Shown: positions 31,841 through 46,800 of the stretch, piece after piece
How positions within the stretch are numbered: position 1 is the first letter of the stretch
How the letters are laid out: each line of letters begins with the position of its first letter
Assembly (NCBI RefSeq): GCF_042477335.2
Contig: NC_091262.1
Span: forward strand, 71,224,001-71,288,000
DNA length: 64,000 nucleotides
Reading direction: 5' to 3'
From: Ovis canadensis
Taxonomy: Eukaryota > Chordata > Mammalia > Artiodactyla > Bovidae
The notes under the pieces: generated by a model
Databases searched by the model: none
The model's input: only the letters and a program-made list of their open reading frames with translations
What the model was told of the DNA's origin: nothing
Position numbers and translations under genes: made by a program

Positions 31841-34800
31841 AACTACAATGCATCAAATATTGCCTGGCCCAGAGCCCAGGGCAGCACAGCAGTACTGGCA
31901 ACTCCCTTACCCTTCATATCAGCCATCACATCCCCAGTTACAAGTGCAGGACAGAAACTCAGAGAGGCTGGATCATCTGCCCAAAGTCACATAGCTGGCA
32001 GTGCACACAGCCAGACCCGGTCCCAGGTAGGAGTGACTCTAAAGCTGTTGTGTCAACAGCAGAAGCAGTTCCCTCCCAGCAGGCTGACCTGCTCTGCATT
32101 TGAATGGTCTACTCACACTAATGACTGCAGTTGCCCTTCTGTCCTGAACAACCCCAAGGCACTGACCAACAGAGGGATTGTCCAGTGGTGTGATGGGTCA
32201 GGCGGAAGGCTGGGGGTCCGGTGCTGGCGAGAGGACTGTGGGTTCCAGGGCCATGGTCTGGCTGCTCTGAAGCCTTCCTGTCCCCCCACCCCTGGGTCTG
32301 GCCCAGGAGCAAGTCCCAGGCACGGAGCCCAGGCAGGCCCAGACGGGGAGGCTCCACGAGGGCTCCAGACCTCAGGAGACAGCCGACCTCGGCCGCAGGC
32401 AGGGATTTCCTGCCCCCACCTTCCTGCCCACAAGCAAAGGGACCCCTCGGCTTCGTCACAGCATATACCACACCACTCGGACACATATTCTGTTTAGAGT
32501 CGTTTCCCCATAGATACACGCCAGGGACAAAGACACGACCTAAATCTACAAGCCGCTGCTGGGTTTGTCCACGTTTCGTCATAAGGTCATGGGGGAGCAT
32601 TTCTGATGGTGGGGCTGCCCAGGATAGGCTCTCCCACAGGGTCTTCCAGGAGGGTCAAACAACTACCGCCCACGCGCCTCACAAAGGGGTCCCCAGGCTG
32701 GGCTGTGCCCCTGGAGGCAACGTCCCAGACGTGACTCCCCAAGACGGTGACAGACTCAGCCGAACCCCTGCTTGGCCACCGGCTCCACTTGCCCCGAGAA
32801 GGCCTCCTCCGCCCGGCCTCCCACACCATACCCGCTGGCACTCTCTGCCTCTGGGACCCTGTCTTCCCCACTGGGGCAGGACTCTCATCTCAGGCGTCTT
32901 TCCCTCAGCACCCAAGGTGAATGGCCACTGGGTGAGTACAAGAATGAACGTGAGGGTGGGGGGATCACATGCACAGCAGGTCGAGAGCCCCTTCCTCCTC
33001 CCACCCCCTTCCCCGATTCAGCAGGACCTGCAGACTTAGGGGCAGTGACGGGATCTTTTTTGGGGTTGGGGGGCGGGCAGGCCTGTGCCCGGCCCAGAGC
33101 AGGAAGTGACCGACACTGATGGGCCAGAGGAAGGTCAGATGGTGGTGTGGCTCGCATGGGCTCAAAGAGGGCAGGCACGCCCATCCCAGACTTGGAGCAG
33201 GAGAGGCCCAAGGTGCAGGTGGAGACAGGGTACCGAGCCACCAGCTGGTGCGGTGGGATCTAGCAGCAGGGCTGTCAGGCTCCCAGAGAGACACTGTGAG
33301 CTGAAAGGAGCGGGGTGGAGCGGGGAGGCAGGGGCAGGGGAGCCAGGGGGCTGGAGGGGGACGGGGCTATCAAGTCGTCAACTCCTCCACTCACCTCATG
33401 AGAGTTGGTGCCATGAGCCACTCTGGTTTTGCAAACTGTGGGTGGGGGAGAGAAAAACAGGAGTTAGCAAGGTTACTCACCTACAAAGCCCAGCCTGGCA
33501 GATACAGAGAGAAACTCTCAAAACCTCCTGCGGCCCCTGGGCTAGGGAGGGGGCTCGTGGGGAGCTGAGGAGACAGGCTGACTCCACCAGGGCCAGCATC
33601 TGCCCTCAGGGGCTCTAGATGGTCACCATCAGGCCAGGCCCTTACCACCCAGGGACCGGGGCTGTGCCCTCCCCAGGCGGCCGAGGCCTCCCTCCACCCC
33701 CAGGAGTTCAGGTGCTCACTGAATGGGAAGGCCAGGCCGTTCTCCTCCAGGAGTCGCATGGTGTCATCCCCGCACAGGCTCGTGAGCTCCATGAAGGGCG
33801 GCGAGCAGATCCTGTCGTCTGGGGACGGAGGAGAAGCCCGCGTCAGCACTGTCTGCTCCGTGGGGCCCCTCAACACCCCTGCCCACCCCATCCAGCAGCC
33901 CACACCCCGAAGTCACCCGTGGGCGTGCAGACACACACGCGCACACGTGCCCCAGGAACGAGGGCACAGTCATTAACTACTGTCAACAGCATTCCCATAA
34001 GGACGGGACCGACGCGTGATAACAGCAAAGCCTAAAGATCAAAGAAAAGTGAAAACCAGACTGACTCAACTCTACCTCCTCAGTCCGCACTTGGGCTTGT
34101 GAGCACGCACACACACAGCGCTTGACAACAGGATGCTGTTTTGTGACTCGAATTTGCACTCCATCAACTATGAACACTTTCCGGGGGCAGTGAAGACGCC
34201 CCTCCATACACAGTACTGGCTTAATGATCATCGGAGGATGACGCCAGCCCTTCAGCTCTTAGCCTAAAGCCCGCACCGCTGAAGGCTTTGCATACATCAC
34301 ATCTGCAGTCTGCAAATAATCCTATGGGGACGGGAGGGCCAGGGGCGGAAGAGATGCTGAGGCTGGGTAGGGATTGAAGAGGGGCTCGCTGTCACACAGG
34401 GACCCCTCTCCTAGAGCCTCTCGTGCCTAACAGAGGGGCTTCTGCCACCGCCGTCACATGGATGGGCCACGGACAAGCACACACTCCCGACCTCCCCTGG
34501 CTGCCAGACTCCAGCCCCGCCCAGCCCCCACCCAGATCCCCTGCCTCTGCTTTCCTAAGTCCTCAGTCTCAGGGGGCTGCCCGCCTTCTCTGCACATCCA
34601 CCCGGTGGGTTCCTGGCATGTTCAGTTTTCTGATAACCTCTGGAAGATGGGTGTGCTCTGTCAGGACGATCCTGGAGCCAGGGGCACCAAGTGAAGGTAG
34701 AAAAAACCATCCGTGGGGAAACAAAATGCATTCTGAATCTCTGCGGATTGCTAAATCGCACCACTGGCTTATTATTACTACTCTGTCTACCTCCGTCCCC

Positions 34801-37800
34801 AGTCAGGGCACCGGCTCCTCAGGAGGTAAGACCACCCTGTATTTCTGGGCACAGGGGCCGGGAAAGGCTGAGCATTAGTGAGATGGGGGGTGACCCCACA
34901 CACACACACCCACAAACTTGGAAACCAAACAACAAAGCAGCTTGTCTCCAACAGCTTCTAGCTACTTGGCTGGCTAGCAGGTCAGTACATTAAAACATTA
35001 AAACCAAGGTACGATCCAGCTTCACATATCTCATAAAAAGCAAGTGCCAAGAATTACACAGGGTATATTAAACGTGCTTTCATTTCCCTCCTCGCCCCCC
35101 ACCAGCAAAGTCCAAAGTCCAAACAGGCACAGAGTGACTGCAGATTTTGGGGTGGGCAGAGTTTCTCGGGGACCCAGGGAAGGGAGGAGGCCTGGTGGAC
35201 GGCAAGGTGGGCCCTCTGCTTGGAGCACTCATATTCCTCACAGAGGCTGAAACAGAGGCAGTCCTTGCCTAAGGTCACTGGACAGTCACATCCAGGGTAG
35301 GACAAGGAGCTGGGCTCACACGGCAGGTCAGGAAGAGAGAAGCCAGGAAAATCAGAGCATCGAGGGAGGGAGTGGGTGGGGTGTCCTGGCTCTTAGCTCT
35401 AAGCCATTATCTAAATGGGGCCCTGTTTCTGCACCCCCTGCCCAGAGTCAGAGCCGGGGTGGAAACACTGGTGAGGGGCTGGCAGGCAGGGAGGGAGGCA
35501 GTGATCTGTGCAAAGGCTCCCTGCTGTATACCCTCTAGCCAGGCCCTAACGGGGTGTGAGACTCCAGGCCAAACAAACTGAAGGGTGTGGCAGCAGACGG
35601 GCTTGCGGCAGCACCCAGCTGGTCTGGCAGGGGACCCATCCTGGCCCCAGCCCTCCCACGGGAAGGCTCAGAGATCCCTGGAGGCAAACAGACGGCGTCC
35701 TGTTAAGAGCTTCCAGATTTTTTGGAGCAGGTGAATCCTTTATCATTTGTTGTTTAGTCACTAAGTCATGTATAACTCTTTGCAACCCCATGGACTACAG
35801 CACGCCAGGTTTTCCTGTCCATCACCATCTCCCGGAGCTTGCTCAAACTCATGTCCCTTGAGTCAGGGATGCCACCTAACCATCTCATCCTCTCTCGCCC
35901 TCTTCTCCTCTTGCCCTCCATCTTTCCCAGCATCAGGATCTTTTCCAATGAACTGACTCATTGCGTCAGGTGGCCAAAGAATTGAAGCTTCAGCATCAGT
36001 CCTTCCAATGAACAGTCAGGGCTGACTTCCTTTAGGATGGACTGGTTGGATCTCCTTACCGTCCAAGGGACTCTCAAGGGTCTTCTCCAGCACCACAGTT
36101 CAAAAGCATCAATTCTTCGGCGCTCAGCCTCCTTTATGGTCCAACTCTCACATCCATACATGACCACTGGAAAAACTATAGCTTTGACTATACGGACCTT
36201 TGTCGGCAAAGTGATGTCTCTGCTTTTTAGTACGCTGTCTAGGCTTTTATTATAGATTCGCCTTCAATGCCCTCCCCACCCCAGGTCATCAAAGCTTTCC
36301 ACCTAATGTCACGGCTAACGGCCAACAGTCAAGAAACCCCACTTGTTAACATGCCAGAACTGTTCCACGTAGTCTGCAAAACAATCATTTACCTTCATGA
36401 GAGCCCCATAAGGAGGTGCTGTCACTCCCATTTTAAAGATATGGGAAATGAGGCACAGAGAGGTGAAGTTCCCTGTCCAGAGTCACACAGTGAGTAAGGG
36501 GTGTGGTTGGGGGGCTCATCCCTGGGCAGCTGGATCCCAAGTTCAGGCTACTGACCACGGCCTCCCTAGCAGAAAAGTGCCTGCTCCTATTAACAGAATA
36601 AAAGGACAAAACTCACACAATCCTATCAATAGATGCAGCAAAAGCATTTCAGCTAAAACTATAAAACACTTGGAAGAACACACAGGTGTAGGTCTTTATG
36701 ACCTTGGATTAGACATGGTTTCTTAGACACCAGAAGCACAAGCAACCAAAGTAAAAAATAGACACATTTGACATTGTCAAAATTTAAAACTTCTGTGCTT
36801 TGAAGGACACTATCAAGAAAACAACTCAAAGAACGGAGGAAAATATTTGGAAATCATGTATCTGCCAAGAGTCTAGTATCCAAAATACATGAAAAACTGT
36901 TAACAACCAAACAATAAAGAAGACCAGTAACCCAAGTTAAAAATGGGCCAAGGGCCCCAAATGGACAGTTCTCAAAATAAAGACACACAAAAGGCCAGCA
37001 AACACAGGGAGGAATGCTCAACACCATGCGGCATCAGAGAAATGGAGATTAAAACCACACGTGCGAGGCTGGCTACAACCAAATAAGACAGACAGTAACA
37101 AGTGTCCTGCCACTTGCTGGTGGGGACGTGAGATGGCCCAGCTGCTCTGAGAAACACTCTGGCAGTTCTCCACACAGTTAAACATAGTACCAGCAGTCCA
37201 CACCTAGCTGTTTCCAAGAGGACGGAAACACATGTCCACACAAAAGCCTGTCTGGGAATATTCACAGCAGTGTTATTCATAACAGCCAGAAAGTGGCAGC
37301 AACCCAAGTGTCCATCAACTGATGAGCTGGTAAACACAAGGCGCTATAGCCACACAATGGAATATTATTCAGGCATAAAAAGGAATGAAGTTCTCATGCA
37401 TGCTACAACATAGATGAACCCTGAAAACATCATGCTGAGTTGAAGGAAGCCAGTTAGAAAAGCCACAGAATACATGACTTCATTTATCTGAAACGTCCCG
37501 AACAGGCAGCTCCGTTGAGACGGAAAGGAGACGGGCAGCTGCCAAGGCCTGGGGGGCAGGTGGAATGGGGAGTGACTGCAGGCGGGTCCATTTCTTTTTG
37601 GAGTGATGAAAATGCTCTGGGATTAGATAGTTGTGATGGTTGCACAACTTTCTGAATATATTCAAAACTACTGAACTGTATCTACACTTAAAAAAGGTGG
37701 ATTTTATGGTATGTAATTATACCAATTGGAAAAAAAAAAAAAAGGAAAACACCCCAGCGGCACCAGCTGAGATCCATCAGGTGCGAACACTTGACCTGTT

Positions 37801-40800
37801 CAAGAAACTGGGCTAAAGAAATGCTTTAGGTATAGCGTCTCCTTCAGTTTTCCAGCAAACCTGCAGAGTCCCGTCCCCCACCACCGACCCCGCTGAGTGC
37901 CGGGTGAATCAGAGGAGGATGAAGGCAGCGTTCCCCCAGAGATGTTTGGGGTCCAGATGAAATACAGAGACGAGACATTCCTAATGAACGGGCCGCAGTG
38001 AGCATTAGACCAGACACTCGCACCTTTCCGGAATCTCAGGCTCTGGTGTCAGAGGTGGTAGCAGGGCCCAGCAGAGATGACAAAGGACTGAGTGCCTCAA
38101 GAAAGGGGGGCCCATGCACGGCGCCACATTCTTCTTCCCTTATCCTAACTTGAAGCTGGCTGACCACACCCTGAGCAGCAGGCGTGACCAGCTGCTGACC
38201 CCACGCCCTCTCCAGGGTGGGCCCAGGACTGGAGACCATCCAGGTCATGCTGCCTGAAAGGCCCACAGTTCAAGCTTGGTCACCCTCCGATGCGTCAGGC
38301 TTGAGGGAAGGCAGTCCTGAGCCCCACAGGGCAGAGGCTGGAAGGGACCCATGTCCCTTGCTGGGCTGCCAGCTGCTCCACGCCCAGGGCTTGTCCCAAC
38401 TTGACTCACAGACTGTAGACCATGATGACTGTAGCTTGACCCAATTTCTGGTGGCTTATAGCTAAAATCATCCTGTGACACCTGTGAGATTGCAGTAAAT
38501 TAGGAGCTACAACTGTTCCTATTTTGGTCCTCAACCACCAGTCACCAACGACAACAACAAAAATGTGTCTTGTTCTAGAAGCCCAAGATCCAGCTCCAGG
38601 AACACGAGGCGTGCTGCTTCGTGGAGCCCACGCTCCAGGTGCAGGGACCAGGCCACAGCCAGACGGAGGAGTAGAATGGACAGCCCGACAGGGCTGGCGG
38701 GTGACCTGGGGATCATGAGGGGCTGTCTGTGGAGGTGGGGTGTGCCCAGGAAGTGCCTTGCGGAGCCCAGACACGGCATGACGAGCAGGCAGGCTGGGCA
38801 TCTGGGGCACGCGTACTCCCGGCAGACAGAATGGCCGCTGCAAAGGCCCTGCTTGAGGACACGGTGTTCCCCGGGTGCACACACTGACCCAGCCTTGGAG
38901 AGGAGGATGGTGACATCTGTGTAGCCTGTGGACTCAGATGTCACCTGAGTGGGAGGACTGAGGAAGGGGCCAAACCCTGCAGCAGTTGAGCCAGCGTCTT
39001 GGTGGCACGGGACACATTGGCCCTGTCCCATGTGAGGGTTGGTGACAGCAGCAGTCTCTGCAGCTGTCCCCTGACTCCCCAGGAAAATCCCAACAGTGCC
39101 AGCAGCTCTTCTCCCCCAAATAGCATAAAGACTCTTCCTATCAGTCAGCACTGGGAGCCCAGGAAGCTATTTCTGGTTCCCCAAAAAAGGCTACTTATTT
39201 ATCTGTCATCGTATTTCTGGATGGGAGTTGGAAAGGAAGCCTTTTTTAGTTAGGTGGTGGGTTGTATTCAGTTAACAGCTGAAGCAGCAGCCCCTGGGAA
39301 CCTGAAACACCCCCCTCTTCCCTGTCCGCCACCCTCATCAGAGAATGTGAAGTCAGAGGTCCTGAGAGATGGCAAGTCCCATCACGTCCAGAAAGGGGAA
39401 GAGAAGAGTTCAAGGTCACGCACAAGTTATGGCCAGGCCCAGGGTGAGGGCCCAGATGTCCGAGGCACACCCCGGCCTTGCCCACTGCACCAGGTGGCCA
39501 CTCTCCCAGGCCACTGGGGGCAGACGCTACAGAGCCAGCAAGAGGAGCGAAGGCAGTGGCGAAGAGGAGCCACAAGGGGACCGCTGGGGGAGGCGGAGAC
39601 GGCACTTTGAAGATGCAGCTCTGCAGCCTGGCTTTGAGCTTGGGGTAAACTAGCTGCAACTTTTGGCGAATGACTGAACGATGCTGGGCCTTGCTCTTCT
39701 CATCTGTAAAATGGGAACAAGGCCCCCCCACAGGGTTGTTGGGAGGCCTGGCGCATAACAGCAGTGGTGATTTCTCTTACTACACTGATCGAGGCCAGCT
39801 GGGCGGCCCACGGGAGAGCAGGCAGGTTCTAAATGGTGGCTTGCGACCCACGTCCAGTTTCTGGGGATGACAGTGCCGGGTCTCCCACTCCATGGCTTCC
39901 TGGCTGCGTCCAGCATGGTGCCGACACCAGGCTGTGAAGGAAGCCTTGGCGGGGCTCTGGCAGGGCCCGGGCACAGCTGTGACAGGACTCTGCCTCAGTC
40001 CATTTCTTCCAGATGATACTCGAGAGAAACAAAACCTAGGGGCAGGGACGGTCCCCGGGGACACACAAAGGCTGGAATCCTCTGACGTTTCCGTGAAGGA
40101 TGGGACCCCAGAGAACAACGCCCACGAGTGAGGGCCGTGCTGAGGCGAGAGGAGCCTAAGACAGGCCAGGGAAAGAGCTCGCGGGGCCCGGAGCTGGCTG
40201 CGTGGTCCTGGGCAGCAGGGAGGACCTGCCTGGCACGTGTCGGGAGCAGTCACTACATTCGAGGGCTCTGTCTCCCTCTCTAGAATGCTGGTTCCATGAG
40301 GGCAGGGACCGGTGCGTTTTTTCACCCCTGTGGGCCCAGCACCTAGAACACTGCAGGCACACAGTAGGCACTCAACAGGGGCTTGCTGAGTGAACGGACT
40401 GACCCTTGACGGCACCCTGTGCACAAGGCCGGCTCCTCAGGTATCTTGGACACATCTGGTAGGATGCAGAGTCCGTGGTCAGCGTGCCTGGGCGCCGCCG
40501 ACCCACATTCTGGGCCAGGCTGCCGGCATCCGGCCCTCTGGCCACTGCCGGGCCCCCACACCCCGCTCCCCCCGAGGCCCGCCCCGCCCCCGCCCGCCCC
40601 CAATTTGTTCCGTCTGAAAACACAACAGCCCTCACAGCTGACCCCGCTCAGCCTGGCCACCGGCTTCTCTGGAGGACTTTCCCCTGCAGAAGCACCTTGT
40701 TTATCGGCTTTGCTGTAACCGTGACTGGACTTTCCTTTTTAATTGTTTTCCACTGAACGCTGCTGCCACTATTTTCCCATGATTCTGCATTTCCTGGTAA

Positions 40801-43800
40801 CCCAACTGCCGACGTTTCCCCTCAGGTCAGATACTTATGTTTGTGCTAATTTTCCTCCACCGTAGACAGGGCTAAACATCTCTCATGCATGATAAGGCTT
40901 GGGGCTTGTGATAAATCATTTTCAGCAGCCATGTGCCCAGGAGCTGGGGGTCCGGGGCCCCCTGGAATCAGCATTTCTGTGGCTCTTGCCACAGAGCCAT
41001 GCTGCTCCCCAGAGGGACCACGGGTGAGTTTCCTGGGGAACCAGCTATGAGGGGTCTTGACCATGCTTTTCCAGCCCTGCGGAGCCCTGCTTTCAGGAAC
41101 TTGGGCAGAACTTTCATGAGGGAGGGTGACCGGTGACATAGTGAGTGATCCCATCCCCCACACACGTCACTCTGGGGCCTGCAGGCCCCGTGGCAGAGGG
41201 AGCGAGGCACAGAGAACCAGGCTAGTCGGGGGGAGCCCTGGGCAAGGCCCGTGCATTACCCAGGGAGCAAAAACCCAGAGACCTGCATGCAAGTTCCAAC
41301 AGCTCTCCCCTGAGCCTGGGCAAGACCCAACCTTTCGGGTTTTGGGTTCCTGATCAGTAGTAGACTGACGGTCATGATTAATCACTCCTGTCTACTTGCT
41401 GGAGTTGCAAGGAAGAGGAAAAAGCACTGTGGAGTCTGTACCCACTAAAGAAGCCAACTCCTGCACTTCCCTGGCGGTCCAGCTGTTGAGAATCCGCCTG
41501 CCAATGCAGGGGACACCGGTTCGATCCCTGGTCTTGGAAGATTCCACATGCCGAGGGGCAACTAACGAAGCCTAACACACTGATTTCACAGGCCCTGAAG
41601 CCTCTGCACACACCGGGCCCTCAGCCCTGCAAGCTAGCCCCTCTTGGCATCAGAAGCTCTGGCTTGTCCTCCAAGCCTTGGGTCAGGCCACCTCCCTCCT
41701 CTAAGCATCACCTTCCCCGCACCTGGTAGGAGCCCTTCCTCCCACCCCCCAGTGGGCTCACCAGGCCCCTGTGTGCCTGGGGTTTGAATCTTGGCTCTAA
41801 CTCATATCAGCCACGTGACCCCAGCCAAGTAACTCTACTTCTGCCTCAGCTTCCTCACTGAAAAGAGAACAAGAGCAATAGTATCTACTGGTGACTCAGT
41901 GGTAAAGAATATGCTTTCAATGCAGAAGATGTGGGTTTGATCCCTGAGTTGGGAAGAAGCCCTGGAGAAGAAAATGGCAACCCACTCCAGTATTCTCACC
42001 TAGGAAATCTCACGGACAGAGGAGCCTGGTGGGCTACAGTTCATGGGGTTGCAGGAGTCGGACATGACTTAGTAACTAAACAACAACAGATATTTTAATG
42101 ATGAAATAATTCCTTAATACAGTTTCCTCTGGGAGGAGCAGTCCCACCCCAAGGGTCTGGGTAGCAGTATCGGCCTCAGCAGTATCGCCCAACACAACCC
42201 ATCCCAGGATCAAGGTTGGATGATCCCCTGGGACAGACAGAAAAAAATCAGTGGCCCAGCGCCAGGGTTTCTTCCTAGCTGCTGGGGTTTGTTAACCAAG
42301 GGACCCCCTTCTTGACACTCTCACCCCTGAACCATCTCCACTGTGGCTGCTCTAACCACACACCACCAGAGTCCTGGTGTTCTGCTCACCTCACCAACCG
42401 AGCCCGCCACCGAGCCTGCGCTGCGCACAGCGGCTGGATCCTGGATTGTCTTCTTAAAGTTCCCACCTATATACTGAGGCAGCCCTTGGCTCAATAATCA
42501 ACCAAGTCAGATGAGAGTGAAGGTTTGAAGCCTTTCCAGGTCGCGGAAACCTGTATTACAGGCTGCACTGCATGTGTGCGTGCCCAGTCACTTCAGTCTG
42601 CCTGACTCCTTGCGACCCCAGGGACTGTAGCCCCCAGGCTCCTCTGTCCATGGGATTCTCCAGGCAAGAATACTAGAGTGGGTTGCCATGCCCTCCCCCA
42701 GGGGATCTTCCTGACCCAGGGATCAAACTCGCATTTCCTGTGTTGCACTCAGATTCTTTCCCACTGAGTCACCTGGGAAGCCCATGGGCAGCACTGTGTC
42801 CCCCTAAATTCACATGCTGAAGGCCTGACTCACAGGATCTCAGAACATGCCTCTTATTTGCAGACAGTACCTTCCAAGAGGTGATTAAGTGAAGATGAGG
42901 TCACACAGGTGACTAGTGTCCTTGAGAAGAGGAGACAGGACGCAGACGGAAGACTATGAGTCAAGGAGAGAGGCCTCGGAGGAAACCAGCCCTGCCAGCA
43001 CCTTGGTCTTGGACTCCAGCCTCCAGAACTGTGAGAAAATTAACTTCTCTAATTTAAGCCATCCAGTCCGGGGTGCTCTGATGAAGTGGCCCCGGCAATT
43101 ACACTTCCCGCCTCCTCTCAGAAGGCAGAACCAAGTTCACTTCCAGCCAAACCCCGACGCCAAGCAGAGTGGTCTCCCTGTCATCCCCCGGCACAACCCC
43201 TGGGACTCCTCTCTTCCTCACCAGTTGGCAACAACCTACCCAGCCAGCATTGCCCAACCCCTTGAGAACAAGCTGTCTCATCACAATGATACCTCCCAAC
43301 AGACGCCCCAGCATCTTCTACCCACAGTCCCGCCTGTTCCACCATCATCTCTCTCCTGCATCGCTACCTTGCTCAGTTGCTCATCTCTGGTACCCTACTA
43401 AATGCCCACATGTTTGGGTTCTGACTCTGCAACCAGATGGTATATTGCTTGGGGTTGGGACCTGGCCTGACCTCTAGCCCAGTGCTGCTCAGAGGAGGCA
43501 GCCCTCAGAAAAAACTCTCTGACAAGTGCACATGTGTGAGATGAACTGAAGATGGAATAAAAGTGAGCTGAGCCTGGAAACGAAAGGAGAAGGGGACCAC
43601 AGAGGGGCACAACTGACCAGCACAGGGTAAGAAAGGCAGCAGTGGCCTGCAACTCCTCAACTGGCCGCCGTGTGGCGCTGTCAGCCTGGCACAGCCCTGG
43701 TGACTGTGGCCACCGGACTTGCGGGCTGGGCCTGGCCTGCCAACCTGCGGATTCCAGTCTTCATGACTCATCCAGTGCCAGACTGTCCAAAGTCACCTCC

Positions 43801-46800
43801 CCCCACCGCCGTTATGCTGTTAGAGGGCAGGAGCCCCGTGCTCTTGAACCCTAGATGGGGAAAGACGCTCTCTGTACATTCTGGGAGAACCAAGTTTCAG
43901 CCTGACAGCAGCTCTGAAGACAACTGATGGTCTTTTGGGCCTGTGGCGATGGCAGCCGCCCAGTAATTCAGGACAGTCAGGTGGGAGGTGGGAAAGCACC
44001 ACAGGCCTGGGCCAGGAGGAGGCGGTCAGGAAGGGCAGGGATGACAGGCCCACAGACGAGAGGAGACAGAAGTGAGATCTCTGATGGGGAGCCAGGCCTG
44101 GGCATCAAGAGGGCACTGCCTGTCCTGACCTTGATTCTCCTGCACCCGCTGTCCACTTATAATGTCCCGGCCACTGGCCTGGCCAGGAAGGGCTCCAGTG
44201 TCCAGTCACTGCACCCCACATGCCTCCCCAGGCAGGGCTCCATCCTCACCTTGCTCTCTTCAGGAGGCGTGCTTCCTGGGATGACCCCCATGACCCCCCT
44301 CCCACCCCCGACTAAACCAATCTCTGCTGATTCCCTCCAGCGACACTCAGGAACTATTCCCTGCTCTGACCCAGCACGACCCCTAGCACCTACTCCAGTT
44401 CACTCTGCATTCCCTTTACCGAAGGTGACTCAGCTCTGCCTGTAGCCCGAGGGCCCCTGGAGGCGCAGGGGCCAGGATCTGTGTGGGGATTTGTCAGGCT
44501 TCAAAAGGCTGGAAATACCTGGACGATGGTGACATCATCACACCTCTTCAGACCCATCCATAGCCCCAGGTGAGATGAGACTGAAATAATACGTTTTAAG
44601 ACAGTAAAGTTCCAGCCACGTGCCCTGGGGATGCGGGGACTGGGGAGCCTGACTCATGAGAACCACATGGAAATCTGCCAGGGCTTTGGGCTGGATCCCA
44701 GGAGAGGCCCACCCTCATCCACAGAGCCCCTCGCAGGTCATGGATATACACAGTGGTGGGCAGGGTGCCTGGGTCCCGATCCTAGGTCTAATCTCTCCCT
44801 GGGCTAGCCGCCTGTTTGTGCCTCTGTTTCCATATCTCCAAGAATGGGGTGGTGAATAACACTGGTACCTACTCCCCAGGCTGCCGGTGAAGATGTGAGG
44901 ACCAGCTGAGTCACCGTGAGTGGCCATGCAGGGAGAAGCGCCACGTAAGGCTTGACTGCTGTGAGTCTGCGTTGGGTCTGTTCCTCCTTGGGCACTGAGG
45001 TCCAGCCTGGGCATCCCTTCTGAACCCACAATGGGGTTGAGGGTCCCTCTGGAGCGAGGGCTATCTCAGGTGCTGCTTGCGGTTACCCCCTCTGGTAAAA
45101 GGGAGGAGAGAGGCCCTGTCCACTGCTCAGGCCCCGAGGGGCTCAGACAGAGCTGGAGGGTGAGCAAGGCTCACGGCCAGCCCTGCAAGGGAGCTGGGTC
45201 CCGAGGCAGCCTGGGGAGAGCCTTCCCCAGGCACGCCTGGGCACTGCTCACTGTCCGGTTCACCTGGCATGTCTGAGGGGAAGAAGGGTCTGACACCTTG
45301 GAAGGTCACATGAGGACAGTGCGTGTGAGGAAGGGCCTGGGCTCTGTCCACTCGGGTCCCTGGTCACGCAGACCAGGCAGTGACCCTGGGGCCTCAGGGC
45401 CCAGAACCAGCTCCGACGGTGCCCCTACCCAGAGCCCTCTGAGGGGAGGCAGAGAGAAGCGGCATGTCCCAGGCGTAGACAGGCTCACACTGTCTCCCTG
45501 CTACTTACACAGGACAGGGGGCGAGGGGATGAGAGGGGGCCCAGCAGGACTGCTGTGCGGGGGCCCCGCCTGGGGCTGCCTGAGGCACCAGGATGGCTGG
45601 ACACACCAAGTCCGTGTGAAGGTGGAGGGGACCACGAGAAGGATCGTGGGGGCCTGTATTCTTTCAGAGAGTGCCCCCTGATGACAGCCGGCAGGGACAC
45701 TGCACCTCAGTCCTGCAGCCGCAAGGAACTGGGTGCTCACAGCCAAGAAGCACAAGCCCGGGCGCAGGTTCTTCCTCAGGGTGTTTGGATGAGAACTCAG
45801 CCCTGCTGACACCTTGATTCCCATCTGTGACTTCCTGAGACCAGAGACCAACCATGCCAGGTAGAATTCTCACCTACCAAACTGTGAGATAGCAAAGTGC
45901 AGGCTGGGGGCAGGCCGGGGTGAAGCTACTGAAAGTCACTCAGCTTGCAGTGACCTGTCATGCAGCAATAGGAAACACATAGGCTTGGTCACTAAGAGTT
46001 TGCAAAGAGGGACCTTCATGGTGCTATTTGGAGATACTAGGTAGTGGGTGGGGGCATTTCAATAGTGGCTACAGTCCCTACCCTGCTCCCTGGAGGCTTC
46101 TGAAGGGCCTCCCTTAGGCCCAGCTGTGGCTGCCACCTCCCTGCTAACAGCCTGATCCTTGGCTCGCCAGCTACAGGCTTGCTGTGGGGAACCAGCTTGA
46201 AATTATTGGAGGGGGTGGCTTCTGGGCATAGATAGACGGGAACAAAGGCCACAGGTCTGACAGACCCTGTCTGATATGGTCCTGGTCAGCTGGACAAGCA
46301 GTCTCCCTCCCGTCTGACTCAGCTAATGACCTGTTTCATCTTGAGGGGACACAGTGATACTTGCCCCGGGTATGCTTGAGGCCAGGATCGAGGAAGCCAG
46401 ACACGGGCTGGCGGAGACAGGGACATTCCTGAGTCCCGTTCCAGCTTATGGAAATGGCTGCTGGAAACGCGGATTAACTCTGTGGCAGCTGTTTGCTCTG
46501 ATTTATGGCCCCTTCCGGACCCAAAGGCTTGCTGCCCCACTCAGCTCTGACTCCCAAAACGCAGCAGCCTTTTTCATTTTCAAACCATTTAAAAAAATAT
46601 TTGAAGTGCTCTCTCTGGCTATACACATTCTAAAAGCAGAACAGAAAACGTTAGCTTGGCCCAGTGCAAAGATGAAGCTGCCAGCAACGAAACAGTCCAT
46701 ATTTTAAAACAATGACACATGGGACTTCCCCAGTGGTCCACTAGTTAAGGCTTCACCTTCCAATGCAGGAGGTGCGGGTTCGATCCTTGGTTGGGGAGTT

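Larger units (their letters stand above)
29614..33394 (-). other. ITPK1: ITPK1 intron between residues 168 and 169
   Basis: A 3.8-kb intron with a forward MIR (30050-30260), a reverse MIR-like stretch near 30790-30900, an alternating purine-pyrimidine tract at 30705-30765, a Bov-tA SINE (31581-31777) next to a perfect (GCT)21 tract, and a MIR-like piece near 31940-32010. The rest is unassigned. Confidence 0.75.

Noticed and set aside
31737..31994. Frame with a long poly-Leu run
   Set aside because: Produced by reading (GCT)21 as CTG; part is SINE and there is no gene context.
33983..34231. Minus-strand frame with [14 protein letters not shown]
   Set aside because: Faint resemblance to a segment I recall from the SLK/STK10 kinases, but only about ten residues, no splice sites and no continuation. 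Most likely chance.
35766..35948. Arg-rich minus-strand frame that looks like a small nuclear protein
   Set aside because: It is the C-terminal piece of a decayed BovB protein.
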